From NCBI GenBank assembly GCA_036874045.1, contig CM072339.1, positions 2,797,501 through 2,861,500 on the forward strand: DNA of 64,000 nt. The letters run 5' to 3'. The notes beneath the pieces are model-generated. The model did no database searches. It saw only the letters and a list, made by a program, of their open reading frames with translations, and had not been told where the DNA came from. How positions within the stretch are numbered: the stretch's first letter is position 1; each line of letters starts with the position of its first letter. Positions 23,886-36,513 of this stretch are shown here, one piece after another. This DNA is from Cymodocea nodosa. Taxonomy: Eukaryota; Streptophyta; Magnoliopsida; Alismatales; Cymodoceaceae. Position numbers and translations under genes: made by a program.

Positions 23886-25032
23886 ACAACTTAACATTTA
23901 TATTAAAGTTACATAGGACTAAGATCAAATCTTGTTAAAAGATATGAATGTCCCAACAATGATCGATTTAGCGAAATGAAATAAAAACGGGTTTCAAAAT
24001 CTTCTTTTAAGATTAAATGTTACCATAACATTCAATCAATCGAATTTATTATTTTAAAACCATCAGATTCTGCTTGACCTTTGAAACAGAGGTAGGAATG
24101 ACATCAATTAAAAGCTGAACATGGGAACAACAGTACACCATCTTTTCAAAAAGGAAAAAGAAAAGTGCAGTGGTTAGCCATGGAAGCAGCATCCACTGAT
24201 TTCCACACTTTACAGCCACCACCTCTCACAAATCCCAACTTCAAGACCATACACTTTCTCCTCCTTATCCTTGTTTGCAGTTTGATGGCAGCCAGTCACA
24301 GCAAACAACACAGTTACAAAAACAAGTACCAAGTGAATAAATAACATGCAAACAAGAGATAGAGCACAGCTGTGCAATAGGAAAGAAAAAAAATTAAAAT
24401 GTTTCTAAAGTGAAAAGAATGCTCTGGCAAACTAATTCTAATGCTTCTTTTCACATTTCATTTTCTCTTTTTTCTGAATGAAAAGATAAACCAAGAACAC
24501 TTGTCATGCAACAACGTATTGGACTCCAACAATGGTGCCAAAGCCCACTTGCACAACTTTACACCCACTGTTAGTAAAGTAAAATACAAGTAGAACAAAG
24601 CATAGTAGAGCCCCCACCAGGTTCACAGAGGCAACACCCCCAATCAACCATCCCTAGACAGAAAATGGTTGAAGAAACTAAATATAAAAAGTAAAGAGGT
24701 AGAGAACCACTTAGACCCAGTTAGAAATCGGTGTCACACTATCTCAAACACCTGAACAAATTTGCAGTCCTGTGGACACGGCCTTGAAGGCCCCTAATCA
24801 TGGTCCACTGCTCATGGAGGCATCCTTCTAGACAGGCCCTTGTTGGTCATGTACATACAGAGCGATATATTTTTCTCCCAGCAACATTGTGCCCCTCCAA
24901 TGAAAATGGTGTGCATTAGGATAGCAGCTCATTCTCCATTGTAAATCATGAAAATCAATATGTTCCAAGCCTACTTAGCACCTTCACAGAGTAGATGCAG
25001 GTAAATGCCTTCCAGCATAGAGGAATCATAAC
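23886..25032. other. Intergenic, with the 3' flank of the YTH gene
   Basis: No gene is recognised. The part nearest 25032 is presumably the 3' UTR of the YTH gene. Confidence 0.5.
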
Positions 25033-27976
25033 TCATTCCACTGCAGTGACCAGATTCTCATTCTCAACCGTCTTCACTGAACCCAAATTTATGGCTTCCA
25101 TGCCAGAAATAATTGGCTTGACAACATCAGATTCTTCTACTTGTGCTGCTTCCTCTACCTTAGGCTGAAAATAAAACAGGAAGCAAAAACCATCAGAAAA
25201 CATGGAAACGCAATTTTCAATTTTTCACAGCTTTTTTAAAGATGACAATTCTGAAGCAAACATAATTCCAGAGATCCCCACTGGATATCAATATTACTAC
25301 GTAATACAAAGTATGTAAGAAAAAGAGCAAATGAACACAGTTTTTAATGTATGAAATAATTTGAGATGCACATAAAAACTTGGTAGCATTACCGGAAGTT
25401 GCTCTAAAGTAGCAGCACTCATCTTCATCTTCTTCACTTGCATGACTTTCTGACGATTCTCATAAAAGCTGAAGTCATCCAATATGGAGGTTTTAGAAGA
25501 AAATGACTTGAAAATATTTAGCATTTCAGAACCTTGAGGAAATCCAACCTGGAACAAAAAGGTCAGAAATTGTAAGAAATGCATCAAATACAATTGTAAG
25601 CAATATACAAGTAACTGTACAAAGAAATATTACCAGAGAAGAAAAATACAAACACAAGAACAAGTCAGAAAAACATAATGTGAGTCAGGTTGATAGCTAG
25701 ACTAGTCATTGGCATCTAAGCAACAAGACAAATTAGAAGATAACAAAATAAAGTAACGTTTGGAAGGTCGGAAAGCCATTAGCATCAGCGTTGACCAAAT
25801 CATGAGGAGCACCATAAACCAAAAGTTGATTACACGTTGTCTAGAATTCTGTCATATATATTTTTGTAAGAGAATCTAATATGAGATGTACAGTATTACC
25901 TCTTGTGTATCTCTACTATTGGTCACTGGTTTGTTATCATTGTTCTGAAGAATTATATGACGAAATTGGGGATTTGGAACGTCCTTTATGAAATGCCACT
26001 TTACAGGGAAAAAACCACTCCATTTGTCCTGATGCCAAAAATTCATGTTCTTGTTGAAATCCACTTGGCCAATCATCTCAGCCACACCACAGAATTGTCC
26101 ACTGGCGTTGACCTGCCATAGAAGAAATTTGTCAAAAACAAAGATTGCAATCACTCTCTACTCAATGAGACAATCATAAAAAGTTGTCGCTAGCGTCAGC
26201 TGAGCAATATAATTAAAATATAAAACTTACCGAGAAGAACAAGAACACAGGACATTTGCAACCCTTATCACTCATTTTCTCCTGTGCAGTTTGATAAGCA
26301 TGGTCCAGCCTCTTATTTCCATTTGGCGTGCTTGCCCAAACATTATATTTTATGCTCTTGTGAATATCATCCTCACTGTATGATTTGATGACGAAGAACA
26401 AAGCTTGTTCATAATTTGTTGGAAAGCCAACAAGGTTGTAGTCATCCCTACTTATGACAATAGTCTTGCTACTAGGCTTATCTTCCATCTTGGTAGCTGG
26501 AACTCCAGGATCAGTCCCAGAAATTGAAGTATTTTTTGAGTTAGTTCTTGGACCACGGTTTTGCTCATTGAGCAAGTCAGGATCACCAAAACCATTGACT
26601 TTGTTTTGTGCTTTCTTCTCAGTGTCAATCCAACTTCGTCCATTGGCTTTATTATTGACAGGATGGTTTGGATATAGCAAACCATCCTTTCCTTGATATC
26701 TGCAACCAGGCAACTTCATAACAGGGAAGTAACCTTTTGCTGGAATAGAAGACTGGAAACAAGACAATCATTGAAAGTTTTGAAGATGAAAGTCAGGGTC
26801 ACAATGCATAAGTCAAGAAAATTCCTCAAAAAAAAAAAAAACTGAAATGCTCGTTAGTGTCATAATACCTTATTCAAAGGCTTCAAACAATGATTTGGAA
26901 TTTTTATCTTTGAATGAAGATCAAGAACAGGAGTTGAACCTTTCAGTCCAGTAGTTGTGCCTTTTGAGGTCAATGGAGGTTTTGAAGTCTGCATCTTTGC
27001 AGAACTTTTAGGCTTTATGGTTGACCCTATGAAATTCCCTACAAAGCCATTTCCACCGTTGAAATTCCAATAAGAGGGCTCCCATCCATATGCAGGCATC
27101 GTCTCAGGCTCGTAACACGTTGAAGGTGGAAAATATACGTGGCAAGCAGGCTGTGGAGTCACTGGGCTTGGAGGATATGTCTGCTGACCTGCAAACTGTC
27201 CATCCACTCCAGCCAGAGTTCCAGGCATGTAAGAAGTGTAGGAATTGTAAGCTGGTTGAAATCCAGGTATATAATATAAAAATGATCCATTTTCTGGTTG
27301 GGTGACCTGAAAATTAGAAAAAAAGACAAAGATATTCCAATCCTTCTTTGCAGTAATATAGCTTAATGTATACAAGCCAATTTTCTGTGGACAAATCACA
27401 AGATTATCTAATTCGACTCCACATAAAGAAAAGCAAGAACAGTATGGCATAAAAGCAAAAACTTACAGGTCGTGGCATGTCCATGCCATCTGCTCCCAAC
27501 ATGGAACCCTGATCGCTCCATTCCGCATAAGGCATCTCACAACCTGCCCATACTCCACTATCCGTTGGAGAGAACAAAGAGGAAGGAAGAAATTTAAAAA
27601 GAGAGGGAGAGCCAATGATTTGAGATGAACCTGGGTAGTAGTATCCATAGAAGCCATTCACAGGATAATACGTGGGTTGCTCTACCACCGAAGGATCTTG
27701 GTCCAAATCAGCTTCCTTGGTGTCACATGGCGCCTTCGTGGACGATATGCATGATGTTGCATCAGACAAGCTTGCACCTACGGAAGAAGACTAGCAAAAC
27801 CAACAACCACCAGGTAATCAACAAAACAGGCATAACCCAATCGGGTTCTTATACAGTGATATAAGGGGAAAGAATCGCAATCGACAAAAGCAACGTCAAA
27901 ACAACTAGGTTCTCCAGCTTACCAGATTGGCAGAGTCCGTACTGGGAGAATTATCCTGTTTCAAGCTCTTAACCAT
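25033..27976 (-). CDS. YTH-domain m6A reader, ECT family
   Basis: Eight exons on the - strand, 27923-27976, 27631-27790, 27467-27543, 26869-27306, 26231-26752, 25900-26112, 25393-25548 and 25033-25164, give 583 residues with every phase consistent. The N-terminal half is a disordered Tyr/Pro/Gly-rich region ([23 protein letters not shown]), as in plant ECT proteins. The YTH domain spans about 350-490: [53 protein letters not shown] and [15 protein letters not shown]. Trp382, Trp443 and Trp448 sit where the aromatic cage that holds N6-methyladenosine lies in ECT2. The protein should bind m6A-marked mRNA in the cytoplasm. The first coding exon has 18 codons and follows an acceptor (TTTAG), so the 5' UTR is split. 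The C-terminus is a short acidic tail. Confidence 0.95.
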
Positions 27977-28860
27977 TTCTCCAATGGCTAAACACAGTCA
28001 GGTCAAGGCTCACCGATAATAAATACAGGAGTTGTTGAGAAATAGAGTAGTAAGCTTATTATAGTTAATTTATAAACCCAGCACCGAAAAATTCACTTCA
28101 CAGATACAAATTCAAAGAGGGGAAAAAAAAGATCATGTCATCCTCTAGAAAGCTCTACCAACCACACAAAATCAAAGATAACCCAGTCTGCGAGATCCAC
28201 ACAAACGACTAGAGAAGACTGGCACAAGCAACACGCCCAAGTACAGGTCTGGAAACAGCGGTGTCCACAAAAAGACAATCCTTTTGGTAATTAAACCAAA
28301 TAGATAAAAAACAATTACGAGAGAACCTCAGATGCGAAGCTACGGCAGATCTAACCCAAAACCCAATCCTAAAAAAGGACGGTAGACCCAACTCCAGCCC
28401 AGCAGAACCACGACCACCGACGACACCAAACCACCTCTCTCCGTCCCACGCTAAACCCACCTATATCTCAGGAAAAACAGATATATATAATATAAAGCCC
28501 GAACCAAATAACTTAATCCACGGAAACGTTACTGAAAACACAATCCCGGACGCTCAGACAAGTCCACCGTCTACCTATTCAAAACTCGAAATAGATAGAA
28601 CCCGAAAACGAGACGTACAATCCTTACACCTACTCCGAGGGAAGAAGGATCAAATCCAAACCATTTTAACACTAACAAAAATCCGGAACAAGGATACGCT
28701 TGTCCGCAGCAGCCATGAGACCAGAACCACGCCGAGAAAACAAGTCCTCCAACCGTAGAAACAATCCGAGGTCCTTCCAGAAAACGTCCTCCGATCAATC
28801 CAGGCAGCGACGGGAGGGAAGGGTAGGAGGAGGGAAATAGAAGGCATCACCGCAGAGGAC
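27977..28860 (-). other. 5' leader and UTR intron of the YTH gene
   Basis: The acceptor TTTAG shortly before the ATG implies at least one upstream non-coding exon. The pyrimidine-rich sequence near 28800-28850 (- strand) fits the transcribed start. Open frames here are not protein-like. Confidence 0.5.
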
Positions 28861-28999
28861 CCATTTTTCTACGTTTGCCCGCCGCTTTCCTTTGCGGAAA
28901 CAAAAGGAACGGCGGTCCTCTCGCCACGTCATACGTTGGGAGCAATCGCACGGTCCCCACCGCCTCCTCTAAGCTTTCGGAGCTTGTGGGTAATGGCGG

Positions 29000-29660
29000 G
29001 ATTCTTTTTTCTTTAATAATAACTATATTTTTATTCGTGAAAAGCGAAGACGAAGACGAGAATATTCGCAGTCAAAAACGTCGTAAATATTCATCATACG
29101 ATTTAAACAACTAATTTAAAATCTATAAATAATGAAAATTACATATAAAGCAGGCATTTTTTACAAAAAAATTGATAGGTGTCTGTCTCGCCTTCACGTG
29201 CGGTCGAGGAAGCAAAGCCTCCCCCGGCGTTATGATATTATATATCTCTGGTACGCATGTCGCTTAATTATATTTGTGCGTGAAAGGAACGATGCATGAT
29301 TATCGACGCGGCTTTCACTTTCGTCGTCACGGCCGGAGCAGAACGTTGGATCGAACGTAAGCGGTGACGATCGTCGTCGTCGTCGTCGTCGTGTTCGCAG
29401 AACCGTCGAGGAAGTGTGAGCTGGGGGGGAAAGGGAATTCAGAACGCAAAAGTGCAGGTTCTTCTCTAACACCGCACCATTCACACATCCTCCTCCTTCC
29501 TTTTCCTTCTTTTCTTGGGCGATAATGGCTTGGTGAGACCTTTGTTATTTTTATTTTTTGCAACCCATATATGATTTGGTGAGACTTTTCGAACGAGGGT
29601 TATCTTTATTTCTTTGTCGGTAGATGATGATTTGAGGGTCCGGTCGACCGTATATCATCG
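29000..29660. other. Intergenic with (CGT)n run
   Basis: A CGT/ACG triplet run of about eight units lies near 29370-29392. Open frames on the - strand here read it as Arg or Thr runs and match no family. No gene is called. Confidence 0.5.
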
Positions 29661-30038
29661 GTCCCGTAGGGTCCGTTTGTGTACATTTTATAACATAAAA
29701 TTAAACAACGGAATATCTAGGTAATAGTGTGAAATATAAAGAAGAATAAATTATATTAAATGATATAAAATAAAATAATGTTTGTGCACAGTATGAAACA
29801 AAAGGAAATGATAGAAAAATTTTAGTTATTTGTGTATACTAGGAAATGACAAGAAATTTTTTTAAATGATTTAAATTTACCTTTATAAATTATTTTAAAT
29901 ATATATTATTAATATTTCTAAATTTTTAATGTATTGACTTCAAATAATTATACAAAATGTACATATCAAATAACTTTTTCATCAAAAGTAAAATTCATTA
30001 AAATTACATTGAATATATATTTTTACATATTATCCCTC

Positions 30039-31432
30039 TCACATGGAATACATAATTCTTTCACGCATTATATCAGCTACTACTTTCCTTTGTTCCATGC
30101 TCAAATTAACAAAACAATGTACATTATCTTCTTCAACATTGTTAACAAATTCTTCATTTAATACAACATTTTCTTCCCGCAATTCATCTGCCAGATCTTG
30201 TAATAAGTCTTCTCGATCTGCTCTTCTAATGAAATTATGGACAAGAAAACATGCTAAAACAATTTTAACTTGTGTTTCAAATGGATATGGCATGTAACCT
30301 CGTAAAATTGTAAATCGATGCTTGATCACTCCAAATGTACATTCTATAACATTTCTCAATTGAGAATGTCTATAATTGAAATTCTCTACTGCGTTACTTG
30401 GAACTCGATTTTGATCATATTCTGATAAATGATATCGTACACCTCGAAATAGAGAAATAAATTCTGGACGATTTAGGAATCCTGCATCTACCAAATAATA
30501 TTTACCTGCACAATATACATAACATTTAGCACTTTCAATATTATGATTTATATAAACAAATAATTTGAATGACAATAGTGTTGTCATACTAGGTGGTACT
30601 TCAAGCCTATGCGGTCGAGAAGTCGCATCTTGTAAAATCCTTGCATCTGCAGTTGATCCTTCCCAACCAGCAAGTACATACGTAATTTCCATGTCAAAAT
30701 TACAAGCTACCAATACATTTTGTGTTAATTCTCCTTTTCTATTCCTGTATTTAGCAGTTTCTTATCCATAAATTGTGGCATTGACATGTGTACCATCGAT
30801 AGCGCCAATGCAATCCTATATTGAGAACATGCAAAAAATGTATTTTTAAACATCTATGCAAAATACATTCAATAAAATAGAAGAATATAATAATATAATT
30901 CACATTTTACCTTAAAATATGTGTAGACATTTGGATCATTACGAATTCGGTTTGACGTTGAAGATGAAGGTTTTGCTATAAGTATATCATGTAATCTTAT
31001 TATAGCATTGACAACCTCATTGAAATATGTGCTAATCGTCCAAGCAGATCTCCGAAAACGCTCAGTAGTTACTCCATATCGTTGGTTCTGACCAACTGTA
31101 ACAAGAAAAATTGCTAATTTCTCTTCTACACTTATATCTCGGCTATCTTGTATAACTTTTTCTCTTTTAAGCAACTCACAAAATTCCATAAAAACATATT
31201 GACTCATGCGATATATTTTTCGACAGTTATATGATTGGTGAGGTATTGATAAATCTAATAATGTCCTAATATATCGTTCTCCCTCCCTACTATATATTCG
31301 TTCAGTAGAATTCCTTGTAATATGTGTAATAATATGTGCAACTCCTTCACACGCTTGAGTAATTATGTTGCATATTTGCCTTTGTCTTTACCTCTGTAAT
31401 CGTCGTTGAGAACTTTCATCATAGTTGTCCAT
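30039..31432 (-). pseudogene. PIF/Harbinger DDE transposase with two nonsense codons
   Basis: Two exons, 30911-31432 and 30039-30815, join in phase 0 through an 95-bp intron and would give 432 residues. The catalytic triad is visible: first Asp in DCIGAIDGTHVNA, second in YYLVDAGF, and Glu in RNVIECTFGVIKHRF, with AGWEGSTADARIL between. Two in-frame TAA stops break it, at 31388-31390 (codon 15) and 30762-30764 just after AIDGTHVNATIYG. At both places the context suggests an original CAA, which is inference. Apart from these the frame is open over its whole length, so the copy is fairly young. The family makes the nuclease that cuts at TTA/TAA targets and needs the Myb-like partner. Confidence 0.88.
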
Positions 31433-31509
31433 GTAGAGGAAAACTATATGTAAAAAAACAAATATGTCAAATATAAGCAAAGAAGGTAAATATTCAATAA
31501 TATTAATAA

Positions 31510-31905
31510 TGTTCAAACATCATAATAACAACAACAAAGTCCAACTACAAATTATTATAACATCACAATAAAATATTTTTTCAATAACAACATAACTCGC
31601 AAACATCATAATAACAACAACAAAGTTCAACTACAAATTATTATAATATCACAATAAAATATATTTTCAATAACATAACTCGCAAACATCATAATAACAA
31701 CAACAAAGTCCAACTACAAATTATTATAACATCATAATAAAATATTTTTTCAATAACAACATAACTCGCAAACATCATAATAACAACAAAGTCCAACTAC
31801 AAATTATTATAACATCACAATAAAATATTTTTTCAATAACATAACTCGCAAACATCATAATAACAACAACAAAGTCCAACTACAAATTATTACATCACAA
31901 TAAAA
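31510..31905. repeat. Tandem repeat, about 84 bp x 5
   Basis: Units begin with CAAACATCATAATAACAAC at 31514, 31600, 31683, 31769 and 31849, so the period is 80-86 bp and copies are nearly identical. It lies between the two genes of the Harbinger element. Confidence 0.95.
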
Positions 31906-32010
31906 AAGGGGGATAACTATATCCACCCTTAACATTACAATAAAATGTCCAAACAGAGGTGCATATAACAAAGGGAAAAAATCCAAAGAATGCATATAAT
32001 AAATAGTAGT

Positions 32011-33604
32011 TCACATTCTCCCAATATGATGTCTTATCCATGTAACTCGTACAGCATTAGAAGGTAACCCTAAAAAAATAACTCTTTTCACAGGCTGCTC
32101 TAGCAAATCCAGAGATAATATTTTCTCTACTTCTGTAAGACCCTCAAGATCCCATATTTGGGGAATAACTTCATCAATTTCTTTTCTGAGTTCTGATTTC
32201 TGCCACTTCTCATCATTTTCTGCAATCTTCGCCATACTTTTACTCAATTCATTCATTGATATAGCAATTGAATGAGATGATTCAGCATGTGGTCGGGCTC
32301 TTTTCCTTGACTTTCTATTGACATTTTCACCTGTATAGGGGCTTGGTGAATGTTCATCCTCTCTACTATTAGGAAGTACCGGAGGAACTTGAGTACTGAA
32401 TACAGGGAAGGTGTCCACAGGTTCTTCGAGTTCCACATGTGGTGTTGTGAAATCATGGGGAATGCGACTATTCACTCCAGTTGCCATATTTCCATCAAAC
32501 ACTATATACAGATCATCATATATTGTGCATGACTTTCCCCAGCATGCTTTACATTCTGAATGTTGCTATAAGAAATAAATGAAGAAATTACTTAATATAT
32601 GAAAGTTCAAAGAAATACATGAATATCGTTAAATAAAATAACATACCTGCACAAATTCATCCCAAATTTCTCTGGGAATGTCAGTATGTCCACGAATGTA
32701 GTCCCACCCCCATCCACTTTGTTTGGAAATTTTTGTATAATTCTTATACATTGTCCTCCATGTTTTCATTCTACTTTCTACATGTTTTTTCTCAACATTG
32801 GCATTAGTTTTATCATTGTATTCAGCAATCACTTTTTGCCATGTCTCAGCTTTGATCTTCCTATCATGTGCTTTTGCATTTCCCTCTCTTATTTCTGATG
32901 TTAAGGGCGTGTTAGTGCATGATGGAAAATTTTGACGGAAATGAAAAGGAAAATTTTGACGGAAAGGAAATGTAAAATTTGTAACGGAAAGGAAAAGGAA
33001 AATTCTGAGAGGGGTTTAGTGCAGGACGGAAAATTCTGATGGAAATTCTGACAAAAGTTTATTACAACTAATATTCGAAAAATACAAATACATCTTAATT
33101 GAAATATTACAATACGAAATAATATCACCTAGTTCTTCCATCCCACATTGCCATCATCATATCTTCTCGCATCTTATCTATCATTTCTTTTCTTTGTTCT
33201 TGAGTCATTCGAACTTGGGCATTGCTTTCTATATGTATCTCTCCCATTGGTTGTATGTCATCAATAATATTTAACTCTTCCAACTCATCTAGCAGGTACT
33301 CAAGTAAATATTCCTTATCAGTCTTACAAATTCCGTCAGGCACGAGAGAGGGAGAAAAATTTTCTGAATGGGGGCGATCGGAAATTTTCTGACGGTAAAG
33401 AAAATTTTTAGATTTTATACAATGGTAAAATCCGACTTTCCTTTCCGTCAAGTGTAATGCACACTAACAGCATTCTGACGAAATTCAATAATTTTCCTTT
33501 CCGTCAGCTGAATTCCGTCAGGCACTAACCCCCCCTAAGATACCTAAAAAAATTTTATCTTGTCTGATGCTCCAGTTCACGTACTTTTTTCTCTCAGAAG
33601 TCAT
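32011..33604 (-). pseudogene. Harbinger Myb/SANT-like gene split by a MITE
   Basis: The gene starts with ATG at 33604 (MTSERKKYVNWSIRQDK) and is cut after codon 23 by the insertion at 32905-33535. It resumes in the same frame at 32901 (TSEIREGNAKAHDRK) and runs to a donor at 32647, with a second exon at 32011-32565. Without the insertion and one target copy it would have 292 residues. The N-terminal part is a Myb/SANT-like DNA-binding domain (YVNW, KTWRTMYKNYTKI, GWGWDYIRG, IWDEFVQ). The C-terminal part has a basic RKSRKRARPHAES stretch and a helix of the type that binds the transposase. No stop codon is seen outside the insertion. Confidence 0.85.
32905..33535. mobile_element. Nested Harbinger MITE, 631 bp, TAA target duplication
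   Basis: Ends are GGGCGTGTTAGTGC at left and the complement of GGGGGGGTTAGTGC at right, both running on into GACGGAAA-type repeats. TAA flanks both sides (32902-32904 and 33536-33538). It retains on the - strand an open frame (33125-33451) ending RMTQEQRKEMIDKMREDMM, which resembles the C-terminal end of Harbinger transposases, so it derives by internal deletion from a different autonomous element. Extra copies of the terminal word inside (near 33018 and 33460) suggest internal rearrangement. Confidence 0.9.
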
Positions 33605-35139
33605 ATTCCTATATTATGTACATTAACAAAGCTAGAACAAGTATGAGAATATCATTTTTCCTTTTGCAAGTATATTCAATTGTATACATAATTTTCTTGC
33701 AAGTAAGAGTACATGCATTCACAATAATATAATAATAAATCAATGAAACAATGAATCAACAAATCAATCAAACAATAGAACAAAACAACAATGACACAAA
33801 TACCTTGATAGTTCATTTAATTGGTGTTATGCAAGCTATCAACCAAATTTGAGCTCAAAGAAAAAAATATAGAGCTCAAGTCAGAAGGAAAATTTTGGTA
33901 TATGAAGATCAAACTTTTTCAAGAAAAGGCACCATCAAACAATATTTTCACAATGTAATTGTAGGAAATTTCAAAATATTGATTTCTTATTCACTTAACT
34001 CAAGTATGGTAAAATTTCTACCTCAATTGTCTTACGCCATCTTAACTAATTTCAGAGATTTCAATAAATATAGTTTCGTATTGCAGGGAAAACTTTGAAG
34101 ATTTACAATGCATCAAATTGATAGGAAAGCTTATGTACCAATGAAAAAGCTTCAATAATCCAACAAATCAAATGGTTTTTTCTATTTCTAAATATCTCCT
34201 CATTGCTAAAGAAGGTTCATACAAGGAATGGCATGTTTAGCTTCTAAAAGGTAATGATGCATTTTCTTACAAATTAAGATTATATGCATTCACAATAATA
34301 TAACAATGAATCAATGAAACAATGAATCAACAAATCAATGAAACAATAGAACAAAACAACAATGGAGATATAGGAACTATATATATCACAATCCACAATC
34401 CAATACATATCATTTGAACAACTAAACAGTAATCCACAAAATAAAATTTAACAGTAATCCACAAAATAAAACATGAACATGCATTCGGATCACCAAAATA
34501 ATTGGTGTGATAATTTGAGGAAAAAACACAAAGCAAACACATCATAATTTGCACAGAATAAATTGCTAATTTCATATTGGTTCGTCTACAAAGTATTTAC
34601 ATACAATGATACATATAACAGGAACACAACCACTTTAATACATATTTATTCTAATCCCACATTGGCTGGTATCAACGTTACCTACATTGAACAACTTTAT
34701 TTAAAACCGATTTTTCTACATAGCATTTACATACAATGAAAATCATGTTTTGTTTTGACATTCCTACTTCCATCCAACCCACCTTCCATAGCTAGTATAC
34801 AAGTGATAAAACATGAAAAGAAGAACATGTCGTAAGACAAACAGAGAAGCTATTAAAGAAGCTGCAAACAGAGAAGCAATTACATGGATCAAAATACAAA
34901 CAAAGAAGCTATTAAAGAAGCTACAAACAGAGAAGCTATTACATGGATAAATCTCACCAAAGCTAGAGAAGAACAAACACCGTGACTTCGATAAATCTCA
35001 CCAACCGAGAGCTCTACACAAATTTGCTAGGATCGTATTTCAAATGCATAGTTTCAGAGGAAATGCAAAAAATCGGGTTAGGGGATTACTAGTGACGGAG
35101 ATGGCGAACTTTACCCAAGATAGTATTTGCTTAAGGGTT

Positions 35140-35485
35140 GGGCGAGAGCGTCAATCAACCGATGATGACAAGGCAAGCGCAAACAAGTGAGAGTGTCGGT
35201 CGAGGCGAGAGCGCTGCGTAGTGCGACGAGGTCGAGGCGAGAGTGCTACGTGTTGCGGCGAGGTCGAGGCGAGAGTGCTACGTGTTGCGGCGAGGTCAAG
35301 GTGACGACGAGAGGGCAGGCGCAAACAGGCAAGAGCGTCGGTCGAGGCGAGAGCGTTGTGTAGTGCGGTGAGGTCAAGGCAAGAGTGCTACGTAGTGCGG
35401 CGAGGTCGAGGCGACGATGAGAGGGCAGGTGCAAACAAGCGAGAGTGTCGGTCGAGGCGAGAACGTCGAGCCCCACCGCCTTCTT
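35140..35485. repeat. GC-rich compound tandem repeat
   Basis: Units of about 35-40 bp built on GGTCGAGGCGAGAGTGCTAC are arranged in a larger unit of about 160-200 bp that includes GAGAGGGCAGGYGCAAACA. The array lies upstream of the Myb-like gene within the Harbinger element and contrasts sharply with the AT-rich surroundings. It could act as promoter or transposase-binding DNA, which is inference. Confidence 0.85.
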
Positions 35486-35950
35486 CACCACACCCTACAG
35501 CCTGACCAGCACCGACTTCGTCCTGTTGTTCCCTATCAATAGAGCGCGTGGCGGTAGAGTGTCCGGCGAGGTCGAGGCGACGAACAGGTGACAGAGCATA
35601 TGACGATCCTTTCCCCTTCGTCGATTTGTCGATTTGTCGAGCTCGAGGGAGGGAGGGAGGGTTTCTCTCGACGCGGGAGGGATTCGTCAATCAAACTCGT
35701 CGGAAATGTTTTCCGTCGATTTCGAACGGGTAGAGCGACGAAATGAATTTGTTGTAAGTTTTTATATGAAGGTAATAAGGGGAAATGTTTTCCCCTTGTT
35801 TCCTTTGTGCACAAACAACAGAAATTCCGGTAAATGATTTCCTTTCCTATAGTTTCTGCATGCACAAACAGTTGGGTACGAGCGTGGCGATCCAACGAGT
35901 GAGTTGTCAAAATGCATTGCATACGTAGAAGTAAATATAATATCAAGAGA

Positions 35951-36513
35951 GGGGTGTTTGTGTACTTAAAATAATAATAAAAAGGATGTTTTACCATTTT
36001 TTTTTAAGTATTTTTACATAAAATGAGTTTTTGAAAGATTCTTTCATTTTTCTTTGATATATAAGAAATATTTTTTCATTTTTTGACATTCAAAATTAAC
36101 AAAAAATAAAGGAATGAAAATATAATTTATCATTGAATATATTAATAACATATAATTTTAATATACAAATTATTTATATCTTTAATAAATGAAATTTCAT
36201 ATTACGAGAAATATGTAGAATAATAAAAATATGTGAAATATATTTTATATTATAATTATTGTTATAAATGTCTCTATTTTATATTATTTATGATAAATTT
36301 TATTATTCTCTATCTTGTAGATAAATATAAAAAATATTTAATTTATTAATTTTAATATTTTTTATTTTATAAATAAAATATATATTTTACATTCTATGAT
36401 TTTCTATCATTTTCTATTTTATGTACAAATACATTGATTTTCTACTAATTACTTTTTGTTATTTTCTGTGATATTTTATTATTTTCTTTTTTATCATTTT
36501 CTTTACCAAACAT
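35951..36513. mobile_element. AT-rich MITE, copy A
   Basis: About 560 bp, beginning GGGGTGTTTGTGTACTT. Read on the - strand it aligns over most of its length with 54381-54961, including the shared words TATTTTTTGTATTTATC and CTCGTAATAT. It has no coding capacity. Confidence 0.75.

Larger units (their letters stand above)
29666..35875 (-). mobile_element. PIF/Harbinger DNA transposon, about 6.2 kb, decayed
   Basis: The element carries both genes typical of PIF/Harbinger, a DDE transposase (30039-31432) and a Myb/SANT-like gene (32011-33604), both on the - strand. Between and beyond them lie an 85-bp tandem repeat and a GC-rich tandem repeat. The left end reads GGTCCGTTTGTGTACA, and the right end read on the - strand has CTGTTTGTGCATGCA, giving a short worn inverted repeat around GTTTGTG. 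Both ends also share an inner GTTTGTGCACA followed by AAAGGAAA. The outer boundaries are approximate and I could not fix the target duplication. Confidence 0.75.

Noticed and set aside
31510-31905. CRISPR-like array
   Set aside because: Units repeat over their entire length with no distinct spacers, and the genome is eukaryotic.
33125-33451. Separate gene ending RMTQEQRKEMIDKM
   Set aside because: It lies wholly within the nested MITE and is best read as the remaining end of a transposase gene.
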